A DNA stretch of 21,265 nt from Lachnospiraceae bacterium (GCA_900771955.1 CAAGPW010000156.1:1-21265); one strand, 5' to 3'; shown: positions 5,841-14,767, counted from the stretch's first letter. The notes: a model not told the origin generated them from the sequence alone. Translations and numbers: made by a program.

Positions 5841-6521
5841 ATGAAAAAACAGTTTGAGTTTCAAGAGGTGATCGGATATCAGTTCCACGCGCCGGGATTG
5901 CTACAGCAGGCGTTAACACACAGTTCTTATGCAAATGAGAAGCATATGAAAAAGGGCTCTGATAATGAGCGCCTGGAGTTTTTGGGAGATGCGGTTCTTG
6001 AGATCGTATCCAGTGAATTTCTGTATTTGAATTATCCGAAATTACCGGAAGGTGATCTGACGAAGATGCGTGCGAGCCTGGTCTGTGAGCCGACACTGGC
6101 GTTTTGTACCAAACAGCTCAATTTAGGCGAATATCTGCTGCTTGGCAAGGGAGAGGATATGACAGGCGGAAGAAACCGGAAATCCATTCTTTCGGATGCG
6201 CTTGAAGCAGTCATTGGTGCCATTTATTTAGATGGTGGTTTTGCTAGTGCAAAAGAGTTTATCTTAAAGTTTATTCTGACGGATATTGAGCATAAGCAGC
6301 TCTTTTATGATAGCAAGACTATCCTTCAGGAGGTAGTACAGGCATCCTACAAGGAGGAACTGAATTATCGTCTTGTTGGAGAAGAAGGACCGGATCACGA
6401 CAAGCATTTTATCGTGGAAGCACGGATCGGTGAGACATTTATCGGAAGGGGAGAGGGCCATACGAAAAAGGCTGCGGAGCAGGAAGCTGCTTATCAGGCA
6501 CTGTTAAAGTTAAAGAAGTAG
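5841..6521 (+). CDS. rnc: Ribonuclease III
   Basis: RNase III cuts double-stranded RNA in rRNA precursors and structured mRNAs. From the ATG at 5841 the protein has 226 residues, the usual size. An in-frame ATG at 5742 would add 33 residues but lies at the foot of the upstream hairpin. AAGGAG at 5829-5834 supports 5841. The endonuclease domain carries the signature NERLEFLGDAVL (42-53), with E43, D50, D119 and E122 at the metal-binding positions. A C-terminal double-stranded RNA-binding domain (about 157-226) ends with GEGHTKKAAEQEAAYQAL. The gene is followed 18 bases later by smc, the classic Firmicute order. A 20-pair hairpin upstream may allow self-control. Confidence 0.96.
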   Translation: MKKQFEFQEVIGYQFHAPGLLQQALTHSSYANEKHMKKGSDNERLEFLGDAVLEIVSSEFLYLNYPKLPEGDLTKMRASLVCEPTLAFCTKQLNLGEYLLLGKGEDMTGGRNRKSILSDALEAVIGAIYLDGGFASAKEFILKFILTDIEHKQLFYDSKTILQEVVQASYKEELNYRLVGEEGPDHDKHFIVEARIGETFIGRGEGHTKKAAEQEAAYQALLKLKK

Positions 6522-6539
6522 TATGGAACGGGAGAGAAC

Positions 6540-9500
6540 ATGTATTTAAAGAGTATTGAAGTACACGGCTTTAAGTCGTTTGCCAATAAGATCGTGTTTG
6601 ATTTTCACAACGGGATCACAGGCATCGTCGGGCCGAACGGCAGTGGAAAGAGTAATGTCGCAGATGCCGTGCGCTGGGTGCTCGGTGAGCAGAGTGCAAA
6701 ACAGCTTCGTGGGGCGAGTATGCAGGATATCATATTTGCCGGAACAGAAAACCGGAAACCGTTAAGCTATGCCTATGTGGCGATCACGCTGGATAATTCA
6801 GACCACAAGCTGGCAGTGGATTTTACCGAGGTCACGGTGGCGAGACGTGTTTACCGCTCCGGTGAGAGCGAATATCTGTTAAACGGAAATCCGTGCCGCT
6901 TAAAGGACGTCAATGAACTGTTCTATGATACGGGTATCGGTAAGGAAGGATATTCCATTATCGGACAGGGACAGATCGAAAAGATCTTAAATGGTAAGCC
7001 GGAAGAACGCAGGGAGCTGTTTGATGAGGCGGCCGGAATCGTCAAGTTCAAGCGCAGAAAGGCTGCAGCGCAGAAAAAACTGGCGGATGAACGGGAGAAT
7101 CTCGTTCGTGTCAATGATATTTTATCCGAACTGGAGCGTCAGGTTATTCCGCTCGAAAAACAGGCAAAGACCGCGAAGGTTTATTTGCAGAAAAAAGAGG
7201 AATTAAAGACCTATGATGTCAATATGTTTCTTCTGGAAACAAACCGGATCGAAGAGCAGCAGAAGGATGTGGCAAACAAATATAAGATCGCGGATGATGA
7301 ATTAAAAGAGGCAAATGAGTCCTACGAGGGCATTAAGTCAGAATACGAAAAGTTAGAACGCGAGATGGAAGCGCTCGACGAAAAGATCGACCAGACGAAG
7401 GATCAGTTAAGCAATACCAGTGTGATGAAAGGAAAACTCGAAGGGCAGATCAACGTCTTAAAAGAGCAGATCCACACCGCAGAGCTTACCGATGAACATT
7501 TAAAGAACCGCCTGGATGCGATCGAAAAGGAAAAAGAGACGCGAAGGTCGGAGCGGGCTTCCTACGAAGAACGCACCAGGGAGCTTTCCGCGGGCTTAAA
7601 TGAGGTCGGGGAAAAAAGAAAGCAGGCCGAGGAGGGACTGATAAAGTTTCAGAGCGAGATTGCCCAGTGCAGCGAGCGCATGGAAGCAGGTAAAAATGAG
7701 ATCATTTCCCTGTTAAATAATAAAGCATCGATCAAAGCCGGACAGCAGCGTTACGACACGATGTTAGAGCAGATCAACATCCGTAAGGCAGAACTTACCA
7801 AACGCCTGTTGGAGCGCAAGAGTGAAGAAAACAATCTGCAGACGGTTTTAGAGCAGTATAAAGCAGAATATCAGAAGACCTGCGATGAAATCGCTGCGCT
7901 AAATGCTTCGATGCAGGAGATGGAAGAAAAAGCGGCCGACTGGAAGAAAAAGCAAAGAGAAGTGTCTGAGTCCCTCGATGCGGCAAGACTGTCCTATCAT
8001 AAGGAACAGTCGAAATTAGAGTCTTTAAAGAACATTGCGGAGCGCTATGAGGGATATGGAAACAGCATCCGTAAAGTTATGGAACAAAAGGAAAAAGAGG
8101 CCGGCCTGCTTGGCGTAGTCGCAGATCTGATCAAGGTGGACAGGAAGTATGAGACTGCGATCGAGACGGCGCTTGGCGGAAATATCCAGAATATCGTAAC
8201 CGAGGATGAGGCAACCGCAAAGCGGATGATCGGCTATCTGAAACAGAACCGTCTGGGACGTGCTACCTTTTTGCCGCTTACCAGTGTACGTGGAAAAGAT
8301 AATTCCAAAAATGAAAAGTATCTGTCGGAGGATGGTATACTTGGTTTTGCGAATACTCTGGTGCAGACAAAGGAAAAATATGAGGGTGTACTTTCTTATC
8401 TTTTGGGCAGGGTGTTTGTGGCGGATACGATCGATCATGCACTTGCACTTGCAAAAAAAAGCCAGTATTCCTTACATATCGTTACGCTGGAGGGCGAATA
8501 TCTAAGTCCCGGCGGCTCCATGGCAGGCGGTGCGTTTAAAAACAACAGTAATCTGCTCGGACGTAAGCGCGAGATCGACAATCTTGAACAGAGCATAAAG
8601 GAACTGGTCACACAGATCAAAAGCGGCAGGGCGAGAGCGGAGGAGATCAAGACGGCACAGGCACTGCTTGCTGAGGATATGGAAGCAGCAAAGGTTAAGC
8701 TGCAGGAGCAGTATCTGGCTAAGAATACAGCCGAGATGAACTTAAAGCGTGCAAAAGACAGACAGGAAGAAAGCGAAACAGTCTATGCCGGATTAAAACG
8801 GGAAAGCACGGAGATCGAAACACAGATCGCGGAGATCGCACAGAATAAAGAAAAGATAAAAGAAGAGATCGAAGCTGCCGCAAAGCGGGAAAAAGAGATC
8901 GAAGCGGAAAATGAGCGCCTGCAAAAGGTATTAGAAGAACAGACGAAGGCCGAGGATGCGGCGAAGACAGCTGCGGCGCAGATTCAGATGGAAGAAGCAG
9001 GACTCAAACAGAAGGAAGAATTTATTCTGGAAAATACCAGTCGTATCGACCGTGAGATCGGACATCTGGATGAAGAGGCAGATTCCCTGAAGAACCAGGC
9101 GAGAGAAGCAAAAAGTGATGTCGAGAAGAAGAAACGTGATATCGAAGAGATTCAAAAGACCATACTTGCTTCGGATGGCAGTCATGCGGATCTGGAAAAG
9201 CAATTGAAGGAAGATCAGGCAAAAAAAGAGGAAATGTCTGCGGAATACAAGGGATTTTTCCAGAAACGTGAAGATATTACGAAGCGCATTGGAGAACTCG
9301 ACAAAGAAATTTTCCGGCTGAACAGTCAGAGAGAAAAGCTGGAAGAGGCACAGGAATATCAGAATAATTATATGTGGGAGGAATATGAGCTGACCCTTCA
9401 TGCGGCAGAGGAGCTGCGCAGGGAGGAGTACGGTGATCTTCCGCAGTTAAAGAAACTTATCTCATCATTAAAAGAAGAGATCCGGAAGCTCGGAGATGTC

Positions 9501-10100
9501 AATGTTAATGCCATCGAGGATTACAAAGAGCTTTCCGAACGCTATGAGTTCTTAAAAAACCAGCACGACGATCTGATCGAGGCGGAAAAAACGCTGGTCG
9601 GTGTGATCGATGATCTGGACACCGGGATGCGAAAGCAGTTTACCGAAAAGTTTGCAGAGATCCAGCATGAGTTTGACAGGGCATTTAAGGATCTTTTCGG
9701 CGGTGGAAAGGGAACCCTGGAGCTTGTGGAGGACGAGGATATCTTAGAGTGCGGCATCCGTATCATTGCACAGCCGCCTGGAAAGAAGCTGCAGAATATG
9801 ATACAGCTTTCCGGTGGTGAGAAATCCTTAACGGCGATCGCGCTGCTTTTTGCGATCCAGAACTTAAAACCGTCACCGTTTTGTCTTTTAGACGAGATTG
9901 AGGCGGCGTTAGATGATTCCAACGTAGACCGTTTTGCACAATATCTGCATAAACTGACAAAAAACACACAGTTTATCGTGATCACACACCGGAGAGGCAC
10001 GATGAATGCCGCAGACCGCCTGTATGGTATTACGATGCAGGAGAAGGGTGTTTCCACACTGGTATCGGTAAATCTGATTGAAAATGATCTGGAACAGTAG
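6540..10100 (+). CDS. smc: Chromosome partition protein SMC
   Basis: SMC dimers, with ScpA and ScpB, extrude and organise the chromosome for segregation. The 1186-residue protein is full length. The N-terminal head has Walker A GPNGSGKS (31-38). Two long coiled-coil arms rich in E, K and Q flank a hinge around residues 520-675, which includes the glycine-rich GEYLSPGGSMAGGAF. The C-terminal head has the ABC signature LSGGEKS (1090-1096) and Walker B CLLDEIEAALDD with D1118 and catalytic E1119. GGGAGAG before the ATG acts as a ribosome-binding site. The gap to rnc is 18 bases and to ftsY 44 bases, with no terminator seen, so the three are probably co-transcribed. Confidence 0.98.
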   Translation: MYLKSIEVHGFKSFANKIVFDFHNGITGIVGPNGSGKSNVADAVRWVLGEQSAKQLRGASMQDIIFAGTENRKPLSYAYVAITLDNSDHKLAVDFTEVTVARRVYRSGESEYLLNGNPCRLKDVNELFYDTGIGKEGYSIIGQGQIEKILNGKPEERRELFDEAAGIVKFKRRKAAAQKKLADERENLVRVNDILSELERQVIPLEKQAKTAKVYLQKKEELKTYDVNMFLLETNRIEEQQKDVANKYKIADDELKEANESYEGIKSEYEKLEREMEALDEKIDQTKDQLSNTSVMKGKLEGQINVLKEQIHTAELTDEHLKNRLDAIEKEKETRRSERASYEERTRELSAGLNEVGEKRKQAEEGLIKFQSEIAQCSERMEAGKNEIISLLNNKASIKAGQQRYDTMLEQINIRKAELTKRLLERKSEENNLQTVLEQYKAEYQKTCDEIAALNASMQEMEEKAADWKKKQREVSESLDAARLSYHKEQSKLESLKNIAERYEGYGNSIRKVMEQKEKEAGLLGVVADLIKVDRKYETAIETALGGNIQNIVTEDEATAKRMIGYLKQNRLGRATFLPLTSVRGKDNSKNEKYLSEDGILGFANTLVQTKEKYEGVLSYLLGRVFVADTIDHALALAKKSQYSLHIVTLEGEYLSPGGSMAGGAFKNNSNLLGRKREIDNLEQSIKELVTQIKSGRARAEEIKTAQALLAEDMEAAKVKLQEQYLAKNTAEMNLKRAKDRQEESETVYAGLKRESTEIETQIAEIAQNKEKIKEEIEAAAKREKEIEAENERLQKVLEEQTKAEDAAKTAAAQIQMEEAGLKQKEEFILENTSRIDREIGHLDEEADSLKNQAREAKSDVEKKKRDIEEIQKTILASDGSHADLEKQLKEDQAKKEEMSAEYKGFFQKREDITKRIGELDKEIFRLNSQREKLEEAQEYQNNYMWEEYELTLHAAEELRREEYGDLPQLKKLISSLKEEIRKLGDVNVNAIEDYKELSERYEFLKNQHDDLIEAEKTLVGVIDDLDTGMRKQFTEKFAEIQHEFDRAFKDLFGGGKGTLELVEDEDILECGIRIIAQPPGKKLQNMIQLSGGEKSLTAIALLFAIQNLKPSPFCLLDEIEAALDDSNVDRFAQYLHKLTKNTQFIVITHRRGTMNAADRLYGITMQEKGVSTLVSVNLIENDLEQ

Positions 10101-10144
10101 TATAACGTTAGCATAGGGAAAAAGGAATTAGAAAGGACAAAGGC

Positions 10145-11107
10145 ATGGGAGAAGAGAAAAAAGGATTTTTCAGCCGTCTCGTATCGGGACTTACCAAGAC
10201 AAGAGATAACATCGTTTCCGGCATCGACGCGGTGTTCGGCGGATTTTCCCAGATTGATGATGATTTCTATGAAGAGATTGAAGAGATCCTTATCATGGGA
10301 GATATCGGCGTTGCAGCAACAGAAAACATTCTGGAATCGTTGAGGCAGAAAGTGAAGGAAAATCACATCAAAAAGCCGGATGAATGCAAGGAGCTGCTGA
10401 TCGAGAGCATCAAGGAGCAGATGCAGGTGGGAGAGACCGCATACCGTTTTGAGGATGAAAAGTCAGTGGTGCTGATCGTCGGGGTCAATGGTGTGGGAAA
10501 GACCACATCGGTCGGAAAACTGGCGGGAAAATTAAAAGCCAACGGTAAAAAAGTGGTGCTTGCGGCGGCAGATACGTTTCGTGCGGCAGCAGGCGAACAG
10601 TTAAAGGAATGGGCAAACCGTGCCGGAGTTGATATGATCGGCGGGCAGGAAGGAAGCGATCCTGCGGCGGTCATTTATGACGCAGTTGCTGCGGCGAAGG
10701 CAAGAAACGCAGATGTTTTACTCTGTGATACCGCAGGAAGGCTGCACAATAAAAAGAACCTGATGGAAGAACTGCGCAAGATCAACCGGATTCTGGAAAA
10801 AGAATATCCGGATGCCTACCGTGAGACACTTGTGGTGCTGGATGCCACGACCGGACAGAATGCGCTTGCACAGGCAAAGCAGTTTGCAGAAGTGACGGAT
10901 CTGACCGGAATTATACTAACCAAGATGGACGGGACTGCAAAGGGCGGAATTGCAGTGGCAATTCAGTCGGAACTGCAGATCCCGGTTAAATATATCGGCG
11001 TCGGGGAGACGATTGATGACTTACAGAAATTTGACCCGGAGGAATTTGTGAATGCACTGTTTAACCGGGACGGGGAAGCACAGGAACACGAGGAAGGAGA
11101 AAATTAA
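10145..11107 (+). CDS. ftsY: Signal recognition particle receptor FtsY
   Basis: FtsY is the membrane-associated GTPase that receives SRP-bound ribosomes. The 320-residue protein has a short N-terminal region before an N domain (about 15-100) and a G domain. The acidic A domain of the E. coli form is missing, as is usual in Firmicutes. Motifs are GVNGVGKT (113-120), DTFRAAAGEQL (143-153), DTAGR (195-199), TKMDGTAKGG (259-268) and GVGETIDDL (286-294). The first residues, GEEKKGFFSRLVSGL, form a likely amphipathic membrane-contact helix. The partner GTPase Ffh is encoded about 2.3 kb downstream. The C-terminus ends in an acidic tail (EAQEHEEGEN). The stop is followed after one base by the ilvA start, implying translational coupling. 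Confidence 0.96.
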   Translation: MGEEKKGFFSRLVSGLTKTRDNIVSGIDAVFGGFSQIDDDFYEEIEEILIMGDIGVAATENILESLRQKVKENHIKKPDECKELLIESIKEQMQVGETAYRFEDEKSVVLIVGVNGVGKTTSVGKLAGKLKANGKKVVLAAADTFRAAAGEQLKEWANRAGVDMIGGQEGSDPAAVIYDAVAAAKARNADVLLCDTAGRLHNKKNLMEELRKINRILEKEYPDAYRETLVVLDATTGQNALAQAKQFAEVTDLTGIILTKMDGTAKGGIAVAIQSELQIPVKYIGVGETIDDLQKFDPEEFVNALFNRDGEAQEHEEGEN

Positions 11108-11108
11108 G

Positions 11109-12320
11109 ATGTTGACATTGGACAAGTTTGAGGAAGCAAGTGAAAAAGTAAAAGAAGTAACCCTGGAGACAAAACTGGTGTACAGTGAGTATCTCAGTGA
11201 CCAGAGCGGGAACAAAGTATATCTGAAACCGGAAAATCTGCAGTATACCGGTGCGTATAAAGTGCGTGGTGCTTATTATAAGATCAGTACACTTTCGGAT
11301 GAAGAACGCAAAAAGGGCCTTATCACAGCTTCTGCAGGAAACCATGCGCAGGGTGTTGCCTATGCGGCAAAATGTTACGGGGTCAAGGCAGTGATCGTTA
11401 TGCCGACCACAACACCGCTCATCAAGGTAAACCGCACCAAGGGATATGGCGCTGAGGTAATCCTTCACGGCGATGTGTATGATGAGGCATGTGAGTATGC
11501 GTTAAAACTTGCGGAGGAAAAAGGCTATACGTTCGTACATCCGTTTGATGACCCTGCAGTTGCGACCGGACAGGGAACGATCGCGATGGAGATCTTTAAG
11601 GAACTTCCGCTTGTAGAATATATCCTTGTCCCGATCGGCGGCGGTGGACTTGCCACCGGTGTTTCCACACTTGCAAAGCTCCTGAATCCAAAGGTGAAGG
11701 TGATCGGTGTAGAGCCGGCAGGCGCAGCCTGTATGAAGGCATCTCTTGCAGCAGGAAAGGTGACAACGCTTCCGACAGTCAATACGATCGCAGACGGAAC
11801 TGCGGTAAAGACTCCGGGTTCCAAGATCTTTCCGTATCTGCAGAAAAATCTTGATGATATCATTACGGTAGAAGATCATGAGCTGGTGGTTTCTTTCCTT
11901 GATATGGTAGAAAATCATAAGATGATCGTGGAAAATTCCGGACTCCTTACGGTGGCTGCATTAAAACATCTTGGCGTGAAGGACAAACGTGTGGTTTCTA
12001 TCTTAAGTGGCGGAAATATGGATGTCATCACGATGTCTTCGGTGGTACAGCAGGGACTTATTTTCCGTGACCGTATTTTTACGGTGTCTGTACTGCTTCC
12101 GGATAAGCCGGGTGAACTCTGCAAAGTTGCGGATACGATCGCAAAAGAGCAGGGTAACGTGATAAAACTGGAGCATAACCAGTTTGTCACAACAAACCGT
12201 ACGGCACAGGTAGAACTTCGCATTACGATGGAATCGTTTGGTACTGACCACAAGAATAAGATCATTCATGCACTGGAGAAAAACGGTTACAAGCCGAAAG
12301 TGGTTCAGGCAAATCTGTAG
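11109..12320 (+). CDS. ilvA: Threonine ammonia-lyase (threonine dehydratase) with ACT domain
   Basis: This PLP enzyme converts threonine to 2-oxobutanoate and ammonia, feeding isoleucine synthesis or threonine fermentation to propionate. The 403-residue protein has the PLP lysine K51 in TGAYKVRGAYYK, the ASAGNHAQG loop (74-82) and the phosphate-binding GGGGLATG (177-184). A single C-terminal ACT domain (about 324-398) begins FTVSVLLPDKPGEL. This length and one ACT domain fit the shorter class, often annotated ilvA or tdcB, rather than the long two-ACT E. coli IlvA. The start at 11109 follows GGAGAAAATTAAG and leaves one base after the ftsY stop. An upstream in-frame ATG at 11052 lies inside ftsY and is unlikely. 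Its place in an SRP/SMC unit is unusual in metabolic terms. Confidence 0.93.
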   Translation: MLTLDKFEEASEKVKEVTLETKLVYSEYLSDQSGNKVYLKPENLQYTGAYKVRGAYYKISTLSDEERKKGLITASAGNHAQGVAYAAKCYGVKAVIVMPTTTPLIKVNRTKGYGAEVILHGDVYDEACEYALKLAEEKGYTFVHPFDDPAVATGQGTIAMEIFKELPLVEYILVPIGGGGLATGVSTLAKLLNPKVKVIGVEPAGAACMKASLAAGKVTTLPTVNTIADGTAVKTPGSKIFPYLQKNLDDIITVEDHELVVSFLDMVENHKMIVENSGLLTVAALKHLGVKDKRVVSILSGGNMDVITMSSVVQQGLIFRDRIFTVSVLLPDKPGELCKVADTIAKEQGNVIKLEHNQFVTTNRTAQVELRITMESFGTDHKNKIIHALEKNGYKPKVVQANL

Positions 12321-12357
12321 GAGCTGGTAAAAGAAAGAAAATGGCGGAGGATGGCAG

Positions 12358-12906
12358 ATGTTTGGAAGAAGCGGGGACATTTTTGAGGAAGAACGGCCAA
12401 AAGAAGAAAAGCTGACAAGAGCAGAGCGGAAAGAAGAACGGCTTCATGAAAAAGAATTAAAGAAGCAGGAGAGGGAAGATTTAAAGCAGCAGAAAGCGGC
12501 TTTTGAAGAGGAAATGAAGAGTCGTGAACTGGAGGAAAAGCGCAGAAAGAAGCTCGAAAAAGAGGATGAAAAAAATGCCAGGCTTGCAAAAAAAGCGGCA
12601 AAGAAGATTGAAAAGGTCGAGATGCGCAGTAAAAAGGAGCATTCCGGGAAAAAGATCTTTCTTCTGATCCTTTTGTTTGTACTCTGCTTTGTCAGTGGAT
12701 TTGCGGCGGCGTTCCTTGTCGCGTGGGTAAATAAAGTGTCCTTTGCGGTGCCGGCATTCCTGCCGTTTGTTGTTCTGGTGGATGTGTTCGCATTTTCGAC
12801 CGTAAGCTTTTTTTCTAACGAAGGGAAAAAAGAAGTGGCAGCGGGGGCGGTCTCTTTGCTCTCACTGGCTGGCGGGATCGCAGAACTTGCTTTTTTGTTC
12901 CATTAG
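12358..12906 (+). CDS. Charged coiled-coil membrane protein, function unknown
   Basis: I do not recognise this 182-residue protein. Residues 10-98 are almost entirely Glu, Lys, Arg, Ala and Leu, with repeated KKE and RKE runs, and are predicted to form one long charged helix or coiled coil. Three hydrophobic segments follow (about 100-123, 129-151 and 160-181), so a cytoplasmic charged helix would be anchored by a small membrane domain. The start is supported by GGAGG at 12346-12350, seven bases upstream. The gap to ilvA is 37 bases, so it probably ends the plsX-to-ilvA transcript before the terminator at 12941-12988. It sits directly upstream of ylxM-ffh, but nothing in the sequence ties it to SRP function. 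The skewed composition makes homology searching difficult. Confidence 0.8.
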   Translation: MFGRSGDIFEEERPKEEKLTRAERKEERLHEKELKKQEREDLKQQKAAFEEEMKSRELEEKRRKKLEKEDEKNARLAKKAAKKIEKVEMRSKKEHSGKKIFLLILLFVLCFVSGFAAAFLVAWVNKVSFAVPAFLPFVVLVDVFAFSTVSFFSNEGKKEVAAGAVSLLSLAGGIAELAFLFH

Positions 12907-12940
12907 ACACCGTATATACAGATATAAAGAGTTATTTTGA

Positions 12941-12988
12941 AAAAAGATCAGGGTGTAAAGAAAAAATACTTGACACCCCGATCTTTTT
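12941..12988 (+). terminator. Terminator before ylxM, overlapping the next promoter
   Basis: AAAAAGATC (12941-12949) pairs with GATCTTTTT (12980-12988). After one A-C mismatch, GGGTGT (12951-12956) pairs with ACACCC (12973-12978), around a 16-base A-rich loop. The stem ends in five Ts, so it can work as an intrinsic terminator and, given the A-tract, partly in the reverse direction too. Its descending arm includes most of the -35 box of the ylxM promoter. Confidence 0.75.
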
Positions 12989-12998
12989 ATTGTATGAT
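12970..12998 (+). promoter_or_regulatory. Sigma-A promoter of ylxM-ffh
   Basis: TTGACA (12970-12975), a 17-base spacer and TATGAT (12993-12998) lie 28 bases before ylxM. The -35 box is perfect and is embedded in the right arm of the terminator stem, so terminator and promoter share bases. Confidence 0.82.
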
Positions 12999-13026
12999 AC
13001 GATAGGTTCACAGATAAGGAGTCATT

Positions 13027-13371
13027 ATGGAAGAAAAGCTGGAACAGGCTTATCTGTATGATTTTTACGGAGAGCTTTTGAACGAGCATCAGCGCAGGGT
13101 GTATGAGGATTTCGTGTTTAATGATCTGTCCCTCGGCGAGATCGCAAAGGATGAGGGTATCAGCAGACAGGGCGTACATGATATGATAAAGCGCTGCAAC
13201 CGGACGCTCGAAGGCTATGAGGAGAAGCTGCATCTGGTGGCAAAGTTCCTTTCCGCAAAGCAGAAAGTATCAAAGATCCATATTCTGGCCAAGCAGTTTC
13301 ACGAAGAGCCGGAAGAATCGATTTTAAATGAGATAGAGAATTTATCCAATGAGATATTAGAGGAGCTGTAA
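13027..13371 (+). CDS. ylxM: YlxM family helix-turn-helix protein
   Basis: YlxM proteins are small helix-turn-helix proteins encoded next to ffh in Firmicutes. In streptococci YlxM has been shown to bind the SRP RNA and affect SRP GTPase activity. This copy has 114 residues, the usual size. A sigma-70 region 4-like helix-turn-helix spans about residues 35-56 (LSLGEIAKDEGISRQGVHDM). An N-terminal YDFYGELLNEHQRRVYEDF segment (11-29) is typical of the family. ATAAGGAG precedes the ATG. The stop codon is one base from the ffh start, so the two are almost certainly translationally coupled, with the ffh ribosome-binding site inside the ylxM 3' end. Confidence 0.93.
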   Translation: MEEKLEQAYLYDFYGELLNEHQRRVYEDFVFNDLSLGEIAKDEGISRQGVHDMIKRCNRTLEGYEEKLHLVAKFLSAKQKVSKIHILAKQFHEEPEESILNEIENLSNEILEEL

Positions 13372-13372
13372 T

Positions 13373-14737
13373 ATGGCATTTGACAGTTTATCAGAAAAAC
13401 TGCAGAACGTATTCCGCAATCTGCGGAGCAAGGGCCGCCTGACCGAGGACGATGTCAAAGCAGCGTTAAAGGAAGTAAAGCTGGCACTTCTTGAGGCAGA
13501 TGTAAACTTCAAGGTGGTAAAACAGTTTACAAAGTCGGTGCAGGAGCGCGCGATCGGATCGGATGTCATGAATGGCTTAAATCCGGGGCAGATGGTCATC
13601 AAGATCGTGAATGAGGAAATGGTAAAGCTCATGGGATCTGAGACCACAGAGCTTGCGTTAAAGCCGTCGAATGAGATTACGGTGCTTATGATGGCTGGTC
13701 TTCAGGGTGCCGGTAAAACGACCACGACTGCAAAGATTGCCGGAAAGCTAAAGCAGAAAGGCAGAAAGCCGCTTTTGGTTGCCTGTGATGTCTATCGTCC
13801 GGCAGCGATCGAGCAGCTTAAGATCAACGGTGAGAAGCAGGGCGTGGAAGTATTTTCCATGGGAGATAAGAACCGTCCTGTGGATATTGCAAAAGCGGCG
13901 ATCGAGCATGCCACAAAAGGCGGATTTAATGTAGTGATCATCGATACGGCCGGACGTCTTCATGTAGATGAGGATATGATGGCGGAGCTCGTTGCAATAA
14001 AAGAAAATGTGGATGTGACACAGACGATTCTCGTTGTGGATGCGATGACCGGTCAGGATGCAGTAAATGTGGCCGGAACATTCGATGAAAAAGTCGGCAT
14101 CGACGGCGTGGTCTTAACCAAGTTAGACGGTGATACCAGAGGCGGAGCTGCACTGTCCATCCGTGCAGTGACCGGAAAGCCGATTCTTTATGTCGGCATG
14201 GGTGAAAAGCTTTCTGATCTTGAACAGTTTCATCCGGATCGCATGGCATCCCGTATCCTTGGAATGGGCGATGTGCTGACGCTGATTGAAAAGGCGCAGG
14301 AAGACCTGGACGAGGAAAAAGCCAAACAGATGGAGCAGAAGTTCAAAAAAGCTGAGTTTGGTTTTGATGATTATCTTGAGTCCATGAATCAGATGAAAAA
14401 GATGGGCGGTATTTCCAAGGTGCTCGGTATGATGCCGGGGCTTGGTGGTGCACAGCTCTCACAGATCGAGAGTGCCATTGATGAAAAGCAGATGGCGCGC
14501 GTGGAGGGGATCATCTACTCCATGACACCGAAGGAACGCAGCAATCCATCGATCTTAAATCCGAGCAGAAAGCGCAGGATCGCGCAGGGTGCAGGCGTGG
14601 ACATTGCAGAGGTTAACCGTCTGGTCAAGCAGTTTGAACAGACGAGGAAGATGATGAAACAGATGCCGGGCATGTTTGGCGGCAAGGGCGGCAGAGGAAA
14701 GCTCGGCGGCTTCGGGAAAATGAAGTTCCCGTTTTAA
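13373..14737 (+). CDS. ffh: Signal recognition particle protein Ffh
   Basis: Ffh binds signal sequences on nascent membrane and secreted proteins and delivers ribosomes to FtsY. The 454-residue protein has the N domain (1-95), then the G domain with GLQGAGKT (109-116), DVYRPAAIEQL (139-149), DTAGRL (191-196) and TKLDGDTRGG (249-258). A methionine-rich M domain (about 300-440) carries the RNA-binding RKRRIAQGAGVDIAEVNRLV, close to the canonical SGSG motif. The C-terminus is Gly/Lys/Met-rich (GGKGGRGKLGGFGKMKFPF). The 4.5S/6S SRP RNA gene is not in this window. The SRP receptor gene lies about 2.3 kb upstream on the same strand. Confidence 0.97.
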   Translation: MAFDSLSEKLQNVFRNLRSKGRLTEDDVKAALKEVKLALLEADVNFKVVKQFTKSVQERAIGSDVMNGLNPGQMVIKIVNEEMVKLMGSETTELALKPSNEITVLMMAGLQGAGKTTTTAKIAGKLKQKGRKPLLVACDVYRPAAIEQLKINGEKQGVEVFSMGDKNRPVDIAKAAIEHATKGGFNVVIIDTAGRLHVDEDMMAELVAIKENVDVTQTILVVDAMTGQDAVNVAGTFDEKVGIDGVVLTKLDGDTRGGAALSIRAVTGKPILYVGMGEKLSDLEQFHPDRMASRILGMGDVLTLIEKAQEDLDEEKAKQMEQKFKKAEFGFDDYLESMNQMKKMGGISKVLGMMPGLGGAQLSQIESAIDEKQMARVEGIIYSMTPKERSNPSILNPSRKRRIAQGAGVDIAEVNRLVKQFEQTRKMMKQMPGMFGGKGGRGKLGGFGKMKFPF

Positions 14738-14750
14738 CAGTTGCAGAATC

Positions 14751-14767
14751 CAACAGGAATCCTGTTG
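14751..14767 (+). terminator. Weak attenuator-like hairpin between ffh and rpsP
   Basis: CAACAGG (14751-14757), loop AAT, CCTGTTG (14761-14767) form a perfect 7-bp stem followed by ATTTTG. The short stem and four-T tail suggest partial termination or 3'-end protection of the ffh message rather than a full stop. Confidence 0.45.

Noticed and set aside
9542..10366. A 274-codon open frame on the minus strand.
   Set aside because: It lies antisense to the conserved C-terminal head of SMC and the start of ftsY. Its translation is Ser/Cys/Phe-rich shadow sequence with no motif.
12907..13026. A small SRP RNA gene near ffh.
   Set aside because: The gap is only 120 bases and is filled by the terminator and promoter. 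No GNAR-tetraloop helix typical of SRP RNA was seen.
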